A stretch of DNA of 45,745 nt, from positions 1 to 45,745 of the forward strand of contig JAJYDB010000004.1 in the NCBI GenBank assembly GCA_021777845.1, written 5' to 3'. Shown one piece after another: positions 33,275 through 42,269 of this stretch. The notes beneath the pieces are model-generated. The model worked only from the letters and a program-made list of their open reading frames with translations. It was not told the DNA's origin and ran no database searches. The stretch comes from Planctomycetota bacterium. GTDB lineage: Bacteria > Planctomycetota > Planctomycetia > Isosphaerales > Isosphaeraceae. A program made the position numbers and the translations under genes. Each line of letters opens with the position of its first letter. Position 1 is the stretch's first letter.

Positions 33275-35161
33275 ATGCCGAATCCTCCCTGGTCTCGCTC
33301 GCGTTTTCTCCGTGCTTCACGTTCCAAACATCGCCTTGCGAAGCGGAACTGCGGGCTCCAGGTCGTCGCGCTCGAAGAGCGGTGCTTGTTAAGCAGCGGT
33401 GCGTTGACGGAATTCCCGCTTCCGGGGTCGAACACCAACGGACCGCTTAATATTGCGATCGCCCCAAACGGCAACGTTTGGTTCACGCCGACGAACGGCT
33501 CCACGATCGACAAAATGACGCCCGCGGGCGTTGTAACTTCCTATCTGTTAACGACGAACGGCGAAGGGCCGGTGAACGATCTGATCCTCGCTCCGGACGG
33601 GTCGATTTGGTACACGAGGGGCTTCGCCGGGGGCTATGTCGGTCATCTCGCGAGTGACGGCACGGTCACCGAATATCAGGTCGCGCAGGGGAATTTCGCC
33701 GATAATTTCGCGGCCCCTGCGGGGCTGGCGTTTGGTCCCGACGGCAATCTTTGGGTGAGCGAGCCAGGGGCCGACTCGATCGCGAAGGTGACTCCGACTG
33801 GGCAAGTGACGACCTATGTTATTAAAGCGGGCGTCGCGGACGTCACGAAGCCTTGGAGCTCGATCGTCGCGGGACCTGATGGTGCGATGTGGTTTACCGA
33901 CCCGACCGACGCCGCGATCGGCCGGATCACAACTTCGGGCACAATCACGCTTTATCCCGCGGCCGGGCTGGGCGTGCAAACCAACGACGCGGGACTGACG
34001 GTCGGACCCGACGGTGCGCTCTGGTTCACCGACGCAGGCACAGGCAGCATCGGGCGCATCACAACCGAAGGCCAGATTTCGACTTACGCCATCCCCGGGG
34101 GGGGCGGCACTCCGGCCGGGATCACAACCGGGCCGGACGGCGCGTTATGGTTCGCGGAATCGGCTAGAAACGCGATCGGCCGTATTTCCATCGGCGGCTC
34201 GATGACAATCGTCCCGCTGCCGACCTACGATTCGTCGTTTTTTGGCACGGGCAACATGCCTGAGTCGATTGCTGCCGGACCTGACAAAGCGATCTGGTTC
34301 AGCGAACTGGGCTCGAACGAGATCGGACGACTCGACCCGTCGCAACTCGCTGCCTACCAAACGATTTCCGGCAAAGGAACCTACACTCAAGGGACGCAGG
34401 GATCTCCTGCGGATATTGAGGTTGCGACGTTCGTCGACAGCGTGGCGGGGACGTCGACGGCGGATTATACGGCAGCGATCGCTTGGGGGGACGGGACGAC
34501 TTCGGCCGGAACGGTCGCCGCGGTTCCGAACGGCGGTTTCGAGGTGAGCGGATCGCATACGTACGCAAGCTGGGGCGACTACGCAATTGACGTCAACATT
34601 ACGGCGACGAATCCCAACCATTCGACAACGACGCAGGGCGCGATTTTCGTTTCTCCACCGGTTGCCGGCGGCTCCGGGGGCGGAGCGAGTCTAAGCGTCG
34701 GCGTCGTAAGCAGAGGCGGAGGTCTGATCGCAAGCGCGGGCGGGTCGACGAGCATGGCGACGGCGATCCTACCGATCGCCACGACGAATCCGCCGACCGC
34801 AATCACTCCCACGCAGTTGACGAGCCCGCTCACTGCGCCGTTGCCGGCTTCGTTGGCCGGCCCGCCGCCCTCGGCTCTTTCCAGCGGGGTTTCAAATCTG
34901 ACGGCTGAACTCGATGCGCGGCCGATTAATGCGACCACGTTGCGCTTTGCGGAGACGCGGCTGCATTGGGTGCGGACGCACGCGGTCGGAACTCGGGGCA
35001 AGTCTTTCGCGACCGAGCTTGCAAACTGGATCCAAGTAAACCGGGAGGCACCTCGGCAGGGGACAATTGCAGCGAGTGCACGGGGCAAACGCGTTTCGGA
35101 GCCGACGCCAAGAGCGCACGCGACGCGTCTCGCTCCGATGTCGCACTCGATTGCACTTTGA
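33275..35161 (+). CDS. Exported Vgb-like beta-propeller protein with PKD-like domain
   Basis: A 628-residue exported protein. The N-terminus carries a basic stretch and VVALEERCLLSSG (residues 30-42), the planctomycete tag of giant and surface proteins. Residues about 43-355 form a virginiamycin-B-lyase/NHL-like beta-propeller with repeating GPDGALWFT and GRITTxG units at about 45-residue spacing. Next is a PKD-like beta domain (TAAIAWGDGTTSAG ... GSHTYASWGDYAI, about 385-450), then a Ser/Thr/Pro-rich linker and a basic tail. It is unlikely to inactivate streptogramins; the propeller is probably structural or ligand-binding. The ATG has AAGGG upstream. The gene ends 2 bp before the convergent dipeptidase stop. 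Confidence 0.88.
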   Translation: MPNPPWSRSRFLRASRSKHRLAKRNCGLQVVALEERCLLSSGALTEFPLPGSNTNGPLNIAIAPNGNVWFTPTNGSTIDKMTPAGVVTSYLLTTNGEGPVNDLILAPDGSIWYTRGFAGGYVGHLASDGTVTEYQVAQGNFADNFAAPAGLAFGPDGNLWVSEPGADSIAKVTPTGQVTTYVIKAGVADVTKPWSSIVAGPDGAMWFTDPTDAAIGRITTSGTITLYPAAGLGVQTNDAGLTVGPDGALWFTDAGTGSIGRITTEGQISTYAIPGGGGTPAGITTGPDGALWFAESARNAIGRISIGGSMTIVPLPTYDSSFFGTGNMPESIAAGPDKAIWFSELGSNEIGRLDPSQLAAYQTISGKGTYTQGTQGSPADIEVATFVDSVAGTSTADYTAAIAWGDGTTSAGTVAAVPNGGFEVSGSHTYASWGDYAIDVNITATNPNHSTTTQGAIFVSPPVAGGSGGGASLSVGVVSRGGGLIASAGGSTSMATAILPIATTNPPTAITPTQLTSPLTAPLPASLAGPPPSALSSGVSNLTAELDARPINATTLRFAETRLHWVRTHAVGTRGKSFATELANWIQVNREAPRQGTIAASARGKRVSEPTPRAHATRLAPMSHSIAL

Positions 35162-35163
35162 GT

Positions 35164-36201
35164 TTAGGTTGCTTTTGAGGGAGAGCCGCAAGCGAGTTCG
35201 ATGAGGGTGCGCGCGTTGTCGGCGATGAGGGAACGCGCGGTGTCAGGTTCAAACTCACCGTCGATCCAACTAACGACGTGCTCGACGTTACTGAGTTCGG
35301 GTAGGGTTTGGTCGACGCCCATGAAGTCGGTGCCGACGGCGAGTCCCGCGATGCCGGGCGTGCCGCGGAAGGGGAGTTCGGCCGCGGCTTCGAGGGCGGC
35401 TTTGAGCGCGCGTGGGCTGTTGAAGAAGGGAGGGCCGACGGAGAACCCCACAACGCCGCCGAGCGCTCGGAGTCGAGTCAAATTGTCGTTTGATAAGGCA
35501 CGAGGGGTGTCAAAACCAGCGTGTGCGGGTGCGCCGTGGCTGTAAACCGGCGTGAGACGATCGAGGCGCGCGGGTTCGCGTTCGAACCATTCGAGGATGT
35601 CCGCGCACGAGCGAGGGTTGAGGTGCGCAAGGTCGACGAGGGCGCGCGGCCCGGTTTTTCCTGGCGCGGGTCCGAGCACCGCGAGGGCCTCGAGGAAGTC
35701 GCGACCGAGGTCGGCGAGGCCGCGGTCGTCGCCAGGTTGCGAGGATCCGGCGAGTTTGCTCGACGCGGTGTAGGTGGGCTGAAACAGTCGCACACCGCGA
35801 TCAAAGAGCGCGCGGAGGCGTTCAAGGTCGGCCGCATCGCGGATCAAGAAGTCGAACCCTTCGATGCCGATCACGGCCTGGCAGAGGCCGTCGGCGTCGT
35901 CGCGGTTTCGTTGCAAGTCATTTTGAGAACAGAGGATCCGTCCGGCGAACTCAGCCTCGACGCGGGTAATGAGGGTATCGAGAGCAGCCCAGGGGTCGGT
36001 CTGCGCGGCCCAGTCGTCGGCGCCTCGGAAGCAGGAGAGGACCGCGGCCGAGGTCGCTTGGAGGTAGCCCTCGACCTGGTTGAAACGGCTGCGTACGCGC
36101 TGGTACAGCGACGGGTCATAGAGCGTCGTTTCAAGCGCGTATTGGAGGAGCCAGTCGGTGTGCAGGTCAACGAGCCGCGTCGACGGAGGCAGGTGGGTCA
36201 C
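35164..36201 (-). CDS. Membrane dipeptidase-like metallopeptidase (M19)
   Basis: Peptidase family M19 (renal dipeptidase) homologue, 345 residues, amidohydrolase-fold zinc enzyme that cleaves dipeptides. Metal-site motifs are DLHTD (His14, Asp16), VIGIEGFD (bridging Glu), ALVDLAHLN (His), TPVYSHGAPAH (His) and AVGTDFMG (Asp). SNDNLTRLRALGGVVGFSVG is also typical. There is no signal peptide, so it is probably cytoplasmic, possibly for cell-wall peptide recycling; substrate not shown. It converges on the beta-propeller gene with a 2-bp gap, so the two transcripts would overlap unless terminated inside the genes. Confidence 0.92.
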   Translation of the reverse strand: MTHLPPSTRLVDLHTDWLLQYALETTLYDPSLYQRVRSRFNQVEGYLQATSAAVLSCFRGADDWAAQTDPWAALDTLITRVEAEFAGRILCSQNDLQRNRDDADGLCQAVIGIEGFDFLIRDAADLERLRALFDRGVRLFQPTYTASSKLAGSSQPGDDRGLADLGRDFLEALAVLGPAPGKTGPRALVDLAHLNPRSCADILEWFEREPARLDRLTPVYSHGAPAHAGFDTPRALSNDNLTRLRALGGVVGFSVGPPFFNSPRALKAALEAAAELPFRGTPGIAGLAVGTDFMGVDQTLPELSNVEHVVSWIDGEFEPDTARSLIADNARTLIELACGSPSKAT

Positions 36202-36843
36202 GCGCGTGTCTCCTGATGTCGTTGGAGGACGTTGCGAACCACATTGTAGAGTGTCAACCCACCGCGGCGGGAGTCCGACACGACGATTCGCGGCTGCGCC
36301 GCTCGAGTCGACCTCGTCGCGAGCATCCAGGGCGATGCTCGCAACGGCACCGGTGGTTTTGTCAGGTACCCTCTTTGTACGCAGTTGCTAATTTGTGGGG
36401 TTTGCATCGTTTTTTTTGGCGAAGTTCCTTTTGATTCCGGCCAAGCGCTGGAATCCCCATCTGGCTCCGCCTGCGTCATGCATAGTCGCCCCCGGGATCT
36501 GCCTCCGCCCTCCCGTTCGATATTCAAGTCAGCGTGCTGCGACGAGCCGGCGAGCGTCCAGAGCGGGGTTTTTATTGCCGCGACGCTACAACCGGTTCCG
36601 ATGTTTGCGAGTTTGACGGTGACGCTTGACGGGGGTGACGGCGACTCGGAATCGCGACCAGTGTGGGCAAACAATCAAGTCGAGCCGCGGAAATTCACGG
36701 TTTACGACCACGGGCGCGTTGCGATGACGGCGCAGTTCGCGACGCCGATTGACCCGACGGATCAACTCGCGACAGGAGGCGGAGCGAACCAACCGGCTAG
36801 AGGCACGCGCCACGCTCGAGGTCGCGAATTACGAAGCTACCAC
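36202..36843. other. Gene-poor region left of the insertion sequence
   Basis: About 640 bp without a convincing gene. One plus-strand frame (36385-36882) contains an amphipathic-looking stretch FTVYDHGRVAMTAQFATPID, but it has no ribosome-binding site, starts in low-complexity sequence and runs into the IS left end; it could be the remains of a gene cut by the insertion. A short T-run lies at 36410-36417. Several GGCGGAG-type words recur, in both orientations. Confidence 0.45.
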
Positions 36844-36870
36844 TGTAGTGTGTCATCCCAAATGGCACAA
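36844..36870 (+). repeat. Left terminal inverted repeat of the IS3 element
   Basis: 27 bp starting TGTAG and ending in the exact 11-base block AAATGGCACAA. It matches the reverse complement of the right end at 22 of 27 positions. Confidence 0.8.
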
Positions 36871-36931
36871 AGCCTTGGTTAGAAATCAGCCTTCTTCAGG
36901 GGTACGATGATGATGACCTGGAGGACGAGCG

Positions 36932-37231
36932 ATGAGTGGAAACGGGAAGCGTCGGTCGTGGTCCGCCGCAGACAAACTGAGAATCGTTCTGGCCGGTATG
37001 GAGCCCAAGGTCGAGGTCTCCGATCTCTGCCGTCGCGAGGGGCTCAACCCGGTCCAGTACTACGCCTGGAAGAAGCAGCTGCTGGGTTCGGCCGCCCGCG
37101 TCTTCGAGGACAAGAGGGGTCGGCCCAATGCTCAGGAGCAACGTCGCGAGGCCGAGGTGCAGCGACTCAGGAACGTGATCGCCGAGATCACCGCGGAGAA
37201 CCTCGACCTAAAAAAGGGGCGCTCGGGCTAG
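36932..37231 (+). CDS. IS3-family transposase OrfA
   Basis: A 99-residue DNA-binding OrfA. It has a helix-turn-helix (about residues 11-50: ADKLRIVLAGMEPKVEVSDLCRREG, then YYAWKKQLL) followed by a leucine-zipper-like coiled coil (about 68-92: REAEVQRLRNVIAEITAENLDL) used for multimerisation. A GGAGG-like ribosome-binding site precedes the ATG. Near its end it carries the slippery heptamer A AAA AAG; ribosomes that shift -1 continue into orfB to make the active OrfAB transposase, while those that do not stop at the TAG after KKGRSG. Confidence 0.93.
   Translation: MSGNGKRRSWSAADKLRIVLAGMEPKVEVSDLCRREGLNPVQYYAWKKQLLGSAARVFEDKRGRPNAQEQRREAEVQRLRNVIAEITAENLDLKKGRSG
37210..37216 (+). promoter_or_regulatory. 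Programmed -1 frameshift heptamer (A AAA AAG)
   Basis: In the orfA frame the codons are CTA AAA AAG, which is a classical X XXY YYZ slippery site. A -1 shift here joins orfA to the open orfB frame (continuing K-K-G-A-L-G-L-E-D). The orfA stop follows five codons later. This is the standard IS3-family strategy. Confidence 0.85.
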
Positions 37232-38256
37232 AGGACCACGGCCAGTTGCCGCCGGAGCTTCAAAAACGTGTTCATGAGGAGGTCGAGCAGACCAGGAAAC
37301 GTAGCGGTTGGCCCGCGAGAAGGACACTGGCGGCTCTGGGAATCGCGCCGCGGAGCTACTATCGCTGGCTCAAGGAGGAGGCATGGGCAAAGGATCGGCC
37401 CAAGGAACCGTTGCCCCCGGTCTCGCCTTACGAGGCCCTTTCGGAAGAGAAGAAAGCCGTGATCACGTATGCTCGCAGGCATCCCGAGCTGAGACATCGG
37501 GAACTGGCCTGGAGGATGGTCGATGAGGACGTGGCCTACCTCAGCCCCTCGACCGTTTACCGGGTCCTGAAGGAGGCGAACCTGGTCTGCCCGTGGCGGC
37601 GGCGGACCAAGCGGAAGAAGGCCTCGGAGGAAAAAGCGACGCGTCCCGACCAGCGCTGGAGCACCGATCTGATGCATGTGCAGGTAGGTGGACGCGTCTA
37701 TTACTTCGTGGCCTTCCTCGACGAGTACTCACGGTTCATCGTTCATCATGAGATGCTTTTGGGAATGGATGGTTTGACCGTGAGCCTGTCGGCGCAGAAG
37801 GCGATCGAGACGCTGCCCAAGGGCCGCGACGGCAAGCCGGCAACCACGCCCGAGATCCGCTCGGACAATGGGAGTTGCTACATCTCGAAGGAGTTCCGCG
37901 TGGTGCTCCAGGAGAACGGCCTAGGGCATCATCGCATCCAACCGCACTGCCCGGAGGAGAACGGGCTGATCGAGCGTGCCAACCGCACGCTCCGCGAGAG
38001 CCTTGACGGCGAAGAACTGACCGACCTCCTGACGGCCGAGCGCGTGATCGCGCGACTGGTGCGTCGCTACAATGAGGAGCGATTGCACAGCTCGCTTGGG
38101 TACTTGCCGCCCCGTGAGTTCTACCGAGGCGAACCAGCGCGGCGGTTCGAGGAGCGTCGCGTCAAGCTGTTTCAGGCGAGGCATCGTCGCCGCGAGCGGA
38201 ACCTAGAAGTGCGTCAGGGAACCTTGCCATTGGAAAGGGTGGAGGCTGTTTCTTAA
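37210..38256 (+). CDS. IS3-family transposase OrfB (catalytic, expressed as OrfAB)
   Basis: DDE integrase-type catalytic part, about 348 residues from the frameshift point. It contains an N-terminal HTH-like region (WPARRTLAALGIAPRSYYRWL), HRELAWRMV, then the rve core with catalytic Asp in RWSTDLMHVQV, second Asp in PEIRSDNGSCY and Glu in CPEENGLIERANRTLRE (spacing of about 35 residues, D-D-35-E). The end YNEERLHSSLGYLPPREFY is the common IS3 tail. No independent start is evident, so I begin the feature at the slip site. No internal stops, so the gene appears intact. Confidence 0.92.
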   Translation, partial: KKGALGLEDHGQLPPELQKRVHEEVEQTRKRSGWPARRTLAALGIAPRSYYRWLKEEAWAKDRPKEPLPPVSPYEALSEEKKAVITYARRHPELRHRELAWRMVDEDVAYLSPSTVYRVLKEANLVCPWRRRTKRKKASEEKATRPDQRWSTDLMHVQVGGRVYYFVAFLDEYSRFIVHHEMLLGMDGLTVSLSAQKAIETLPKGRDGKPATTPEIRSDNGSCYISKEFRVVLQENGLGHHRIQPHCPEENGLIERANRTLRESLDGEELTDLLTAERVIARLVRRYNEERLHSSLGYLPPREFYRGEPARRFEERRVKLFQARHRRRERNLEVRQGTLPLERVEAVS

Positions 38257-38269
38257 TTCCGGGGGTCGA

Positions 38270-38296
38270 TTGTGCCATTTCGATTGAAACGCTACA
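38270..38296 (-). repeat. Right terminal inverted repeat of the IS3 element
   Basis: 27 bp that read, on the minus strand, TGTAGCGTTTCAATCG followed by AAATGGCACAA; 22 of 27 positions agree with the left end. It starts 13 bp beyond the orfB stop. Confidence 0.8.
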
Positions 38297-39126
38297 AAGA
38301 GTTTCACTCCGCCGTTAATGTCCGCCGCCTCTAAACAGCGCGGTCAAAGTGACTTGAGTCGTTACGGATCGACCTTGTTGCACTTCTCCTTGAAAATCCC
38401 CGACGACAGTACACGAGTAGGCGGCCTTTGAACCGAGCAATCGCAATGTGTTACTTAAAATAGTAGTCAAGACGTACTTGAGAGTATTGCTTGTCCCGGC
38501 ACGTACTTCGCCAAGGGACTTTGTCCACTGGTCGACGATCACCTCCTCTCCTCGCGCGGAAGTCATTGCCGCCTGAATGGATCCGAAACAGTAAATCCCG
38601 TAACCCGCGAACAGTCCCAGGTTTCACGCGGCGATAATCAAACATATTACACACGAGTTAAGTGGCGAAGTCTTTATGCCTCTACCTTGGAGCGGGCAGT
38701 ATGATTGTGCTTCCGCGAACTACCCCTCCCCAATTCTGTCAATAGATAATCCGACCGCTTGGAAAGAGATTTTTTTCGAGGCCGAGAGTGGTCCTTTGGA
38801 TTCCGTGGTCAGGCGGATTCGCGACTCGCTTTCTCGTTCGTTGTGATTTTGAGGTCAAAGCGGTGATAAAGGACTGAAGCGAACCAAGGAATGATTCCTC
38901 TCATGAACGGGCGACGAACTGACCGCCGCTCCACCGACGGCCGTACCTAACCCGCGGTTGCCGATCTGGGTCGAGGTCCTTCGAGGCAACGCGGCGAGCA
39001 GGGGAGGGCGACGGAGCTCGCCCAAGATTTGTGGCCGAGCCGGGCCGATTTCGAGGTACGATACAGTTGCGTGTCTAAGTTTACCCTGCGCCGCGAGTCC
39101 CGCCCCGTTGACGAATCGAGCCCGAC
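38297..39126. other. Gene-poor region right of the insertion sequence
   Basis: About 830 bp, AT-richer than the rest of the window, with no convincing gene. An 83-codon minus-strand frame (38315-38566) contains a beta-like stretch GEVQQGRSVTTQVTLTALF and could be a gene remnant, but it lacks a ribosome-binding site and any recognised family. I see no tRNA, repeat array or strong hairpin. Confidence 0.45.
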
Positions 39127-39741
39127 GTGCTGCGGATCCTGATCGACGGCTACAACCTGATGTATGCGGTCGGCGCACTCGGCGAGCGTCGCGGGCCCGA
39201 CGCGTTCCGTAGGAAACGCACACGCTTCTTAAACGACCTTGCCGCGCGTCTCGGTGCCGACCGCGCCGCCGAGACCACCATTGTCTTTGACGCCGCCTCA
39301 GCCCCTGAACATCTGCCTCAGGAGCAGTTCCACAACGGGCTCTCCGTCGTCTACGCCATCGGACACGACAGCGCCGACGCCTGCATCGAACGCATCATTT
39401 CCGCGCACTCCACCCCGAAACAACTCACCGTCGTCTCGACCGACCACCGCATCCGACTGGCCGCCAAACGACGTCGCTCCGCCGCGCTCACCGCCGACGA
39501 ATTCTGGTCCCGCCTCGACGACGACCTCAAACGCGTCCAGCGTCGCCTCGCCGCCCCGATCGCCGACAATCAGCCCGAACGCCCTGAATTCTCAACCCCC
39601 GAGGAAACGCGCCGCTGGCTCGCCGCTTTCGCCGACGTCGAACAAGATCCCGAAGTCCTCGCCGAACTCAAAAAATCGCGGCCGATCCTCACCGACGACG
39701 AAATACGCCAAATCGAGCGTGAAGTCGAACTCGAAGATTAA
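39127..39741 (+). CDS. NYN-domain (YacP-like) predicted ribonuclease
   Basis: A 204-residue protein with a YacP/NYN PIN-like nuclease domain in the first ~150 residues: ILIDGYNLMYA (first metal-site Asp), TTIVFDAAS, GLSVVYAIGHDSADACIERII (acidic pair) and LTVVSTDHRIRLAAKRR. The C-terminal 50 residues are acidic and helical. Related proteins (YacP/Rae1) cut mRNA on the ribosome in Firmicutes. It starts at GTG. The gene stands alone, convergent with the beta-ketoacyl synthase gene. Its RNA target is unknown. Confidence 0.9.
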   Translation: MLRILIDGYNLMYAVGALGERRGPDAFRRKRTRFLNDLAARLGADRAAETTIVFDAASAPEHLPQEQFHNGLSVVYAIGHDSADACIERIISAHSTPKQLTVVSTDHRIRLAAKRRRSAALTADEFWSRLDDDLKRVQRRLAAPIADNQPERPEFSTPEETRRWLAAFADVEQDPEVLAELKKSRPILTDDEIRQIEREVELED

Positions 39742-39775
39742 GCGCGGTCGCGACCAGATCGCCAATCACGCCTGA

Positions 39776-41055
39776 TTAAATCGCGCTCATCACCAAGCAC
39801 GCATTCTGCCCGCCGAAGCCGAAGCTGTTCGAGATCGCGGTTCGGAGCGGCTTTCCCGCGCGACGTTCGGCACGTAGTCGAGGTCGCAAAGCGGGTCCGG
39901 CGTCGCCTGGTTGATCGTCGGCGGAATCACCCCGCGCTCGAGCGAAAGCGCCGTCGCCGCCGCCTCCAACGCCCCCGACGCACCGATCAAATGGCCCACC
40001 ATCGACTTCTGCGAACTCATCGGAATCGACGCCGCCCGGAGCCCAAACACCCGCTTCACCGCCACCGTCTCCATCAAGTCGTTCAACCGCGTGCTCGTGC
40101 CGTGAGCGTTGATGTAATCAATCTCCGACGCATCCACCCGCGACTCCCGGAGCGCCGACCTCATCGCCAGCGCCGCCCCCTTCCCATCCGGTTCCGGCCG
40201 GGTCAATCCATACGCGTCGAACGACGAGCCGTATCCCGTTACTTCGGCGTAAATTGTTGCCCGACGACGCTTTGCGCGGCTAAGGCTCTCCATCACGAGC
40301 ACCGCCGCACCCTCGCCGAGCACAAAGCCGTCGCGCTCGCCGTCGAACGGTCGCGACACCTCGTTCGCCGGCCGACGCGACGTGCTCACCGTCTTCATCG
40401 CGTTATAAGCGACCAACAATTGCGGGTCCAACCGACTGTCGCAGCCCCCCGCCAGCATCACGTCCGCGTCGCCCCGCGCAATCAGCCGAAACGCCTCCCC
40501 AATCGCCTGAGTCCCCGCCGCGCATGCCGTCACAATGGTATTATTAGGCCCCATCGCGTGGTGCAAAATCGAAATGTGCGCCGCCGCCATATTAGGCAGC
40601 AGCTTGAGCAGCCAGAGCGGGAAAATCGACTCCGCCCGCGCTATCGCAAACTTCTCCAGGTCGAATCCGCCCTCGGCGTTGATCGACTTCGCCATCGGCC
40701 CGGCCAGCTCCGAGACGTCCGTAGGCGTGATCCCCGTACCCATGCAAACGCCGAACCGCTCAGGATCGAGGGTCGATGCCTCGAGCCCCGCGTCGGACAT
40801 CGCGAGCGTCGACGCTCCCGCCGCGAACTCCACCGCTCGACTCATCAACTTCGCGTTTTTGCGGTGTTCGCCTAAGTAAGGCAGAACGTCGAAACCTTTT
40901 ACTTCGCCCGCGATCTTGATCGCCAGTCCCGACGTGTCGAAACTCTCGATCGGACCCACCCCCGACCGACCTTCGACGATCGCCTCGCTAAACGCCGCAC
41001 GGCCGATTCCGTTCGGCGAAACGATACCCAGCCCCGTGATCACGACGCGACGCAT
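39776..41055 (-). CDS. Beta-ketoacyl-ACP synthase (FabF-like) with 3' frameshift
   Basis: Condensing enzyme of the FabF/KAS type, about 425 residues. The active-site triad is present: Cys in VTACAAGTQA, His in INAHGTSTRLND and His in SMVGHLIGASGA. The ATG at 41055 has GGGAG upstream. As read, the frame diverges after DYVPNVARE and ends at 39790 with an unrelated Arg/Ser-rich tail. The adjacent frame reads KPLRTAISNSFGFGGQNACL to a TAA at 39776, the normal end with the conserved NSFGFGGxN motif. A single missing base near 39851-39862 explains this; it is either a sequencing error or an inactivating mutation. The feature spans the repaired gene. It may act in fatty-acid or polyketide-like synthesis; no ACP gene is adjacent. 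Confidence 0.85.
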
Positions 41056-41384
41056 CGGGCCAACTCCCAGCACAACAGGGTGTGTTTCATAGGTGCCCTG
41101 GGGGGATTCCCTCTGCATTTCCAGATACGACCCAGACCTCCGGGTCAGCCTAAGCGTAGCTAGCTACCCAAGTGGTTGTCGTTCTGTTGCCCCCTTTTTC
41201 TGCTCAGATATCTTATCTTACCACCCTTCCCGCGACGCGGCAAAAAAATGGTTTTCACGGAGTCAACAGGTCGCGATGATGCTCCGCGAAGGGTAGAATT
41301 CTCGACCGGTTCGTGGTCGCGGGAAGCTGTCGACGACGTCGTGCTCCGTTGAATCTAGTACGTTGTGATGAGGGGCCTTGGCTG
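41056..41384. other. Divergent region between the KAS gene and the cytochrome lipoprotein gene
   Basis: About 330 bp containing the promoters of both divergent genes. AT-richer between 41200 and 41260, with a run of seven A at 41243-41249. No clear paired -35/-10, repeat or hairpin is visible. Confidence 0.4.
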
Positions 41385-42038
41385 ATGCGATCTTTTCGAC
41401 GTGCCTGGATGCGCGCGGCCACGGCCGCGACCTTGATTGCCGTTGGCTGCGAGCCCGGTAGCGAAACTCCCTCGGGGCCGGGTGGACCCCCGCCGCCGCC
41501 TGATGCCGGGGCCGACGCCGGTCGAGGTTCGAATCCAGCCATCAAGAAAATCATGCTTAGGGTCGCGAAAGGACCGATGTCGCTGACCCCGCTGATTGGC
41601 CGCGAACTCAAGGAATCCGCCCCCGACTGGAACACGATTCAAAGTCAAACCGCGGAGTATGCACTGCTTGCGGAAGAGATGACAAAGCTGGAACCGCCCC
41701 GAGGCGACAAGTCATCCTGGGCCGATTACGCCGGAGAATTCCTCACGCTTGCAACGCAGCTTGATAAGGCTGCCCACGCGAAAGATCCGGCCGCCGCGCT
41801 CTCCGCCCAGGGCAAACTGTCCGAGTCATGCATGGCCTGCCACCGCGAACACCGTGCCGGCGGCCCCGGTAGGGGTGGACGTCCGGGCGGGATGAGTGGA
41901 CCTCCAGGCAAAATGGGTGGACCTGTTGGGAGAGTCCCTGGCGGACCTGAGTCTAAATTGCAGGGGCCGGCTCCCCAAATTCCCCCGCCGCCGACCTCCG
42001 CTCCGAAAACCGCCGAGCCCGTCGTGACGCCAAAGTAA
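41385..42038 (+). CDS. c-type cytochrome lipoprotein
   Basis: A 217-residue lipoprotein with a signal ending in LIAVGC (lipidated Cys22), a Pro/Gly-rich spacer (residues 23-50), and a helical domain of about 110 residues that ends in the heme-binding CMACH (Cys149-His153), similar to cytochrome c'-type/four-helix single-heme proteins where CxxCH lies near the C-terminus. A Gly/Pro-rich tail of 60 residues follows (GRGGRPGGMSGPPGK). The ATG has AGGGG upstream. It should be periplasmic or outer-membrane-attached and carry one heme c. Partner and function unknown. Confidence 0.87.
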   Translation: MRSFRRAWMRAATAATLIAVGCEPGSETPSGPGGPPPPPDAGADAGRGSNPAIKKIMLRVAKGPMSLTPLIGRELKESAPDWNTIQSQTAEYALLAEEMTKLEPPRGDKSSWADYAGEFLTLATQLDKAAHAKDPAAALSAQGKLSESCMACHREHRAGGPGRGGRPGGMSGPPGKMGGPVGRVPGGPESKLQGPAPQIPPPPTSAPKTAEPVVTPK

Positions 42039-42269
42039 GCTCGATCTGCCTCCGCAGCACTTAGGTGGCTCTAACTAGCGTCCCGCCCGCATTTTCCTTG
42101 AAGTCCCACGAGTTTTCGGACTCCTTTTTTGGATGCGCGAACCGTCTTGTCTTTCACGCTGTCGGTCGCATCGACTCCCCGCCTCGTGTACGCGCGCTGC
42201 TGGTTTCGTGTTAATCTAAACCGTCGCGTGCGAGGCTAAGTCCTTTCATGGCCGGTTGATCTGAGGAGA

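Larger units (their letters stand above)
36844..38296 (+). mobile_element. IS3-family insertion sequence, about 1.45 kb
   Basis: A complete-looking IS3-family element with overlapping orfA and orfB, a -1 frameshift heptamer between them, and imperfect 27-bp terminal inverted repeats starting TGTAG. Matching ends at 36844 and 38296 give 1453 bp, normal for IS3. I found no clear target-site duplication directly outside the ends. Both reading frames are intact and the DDE residues are present, so the element may be active. It sits in a gene-poor segment. Confidence 0.85.

Noticed and set aside
36837-36843. Target-site duplication for the IS3 element
   Set aside because: The bases left of the element (CTACCAC) and right of it (AAGAGTT) do not repeat one another.
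38315-38566. 83-codon minus-strand frame right of the IS
   Set aside because: No start signal or family; kept only as a possible remnant in the findings.
41520-41540. T-loop-like GGTTCGAATCC
   Set aside because: It lies inside the cytochrome coding sequence and has no acceptor, D or anticodon arms around it, so it is not a tRNA.
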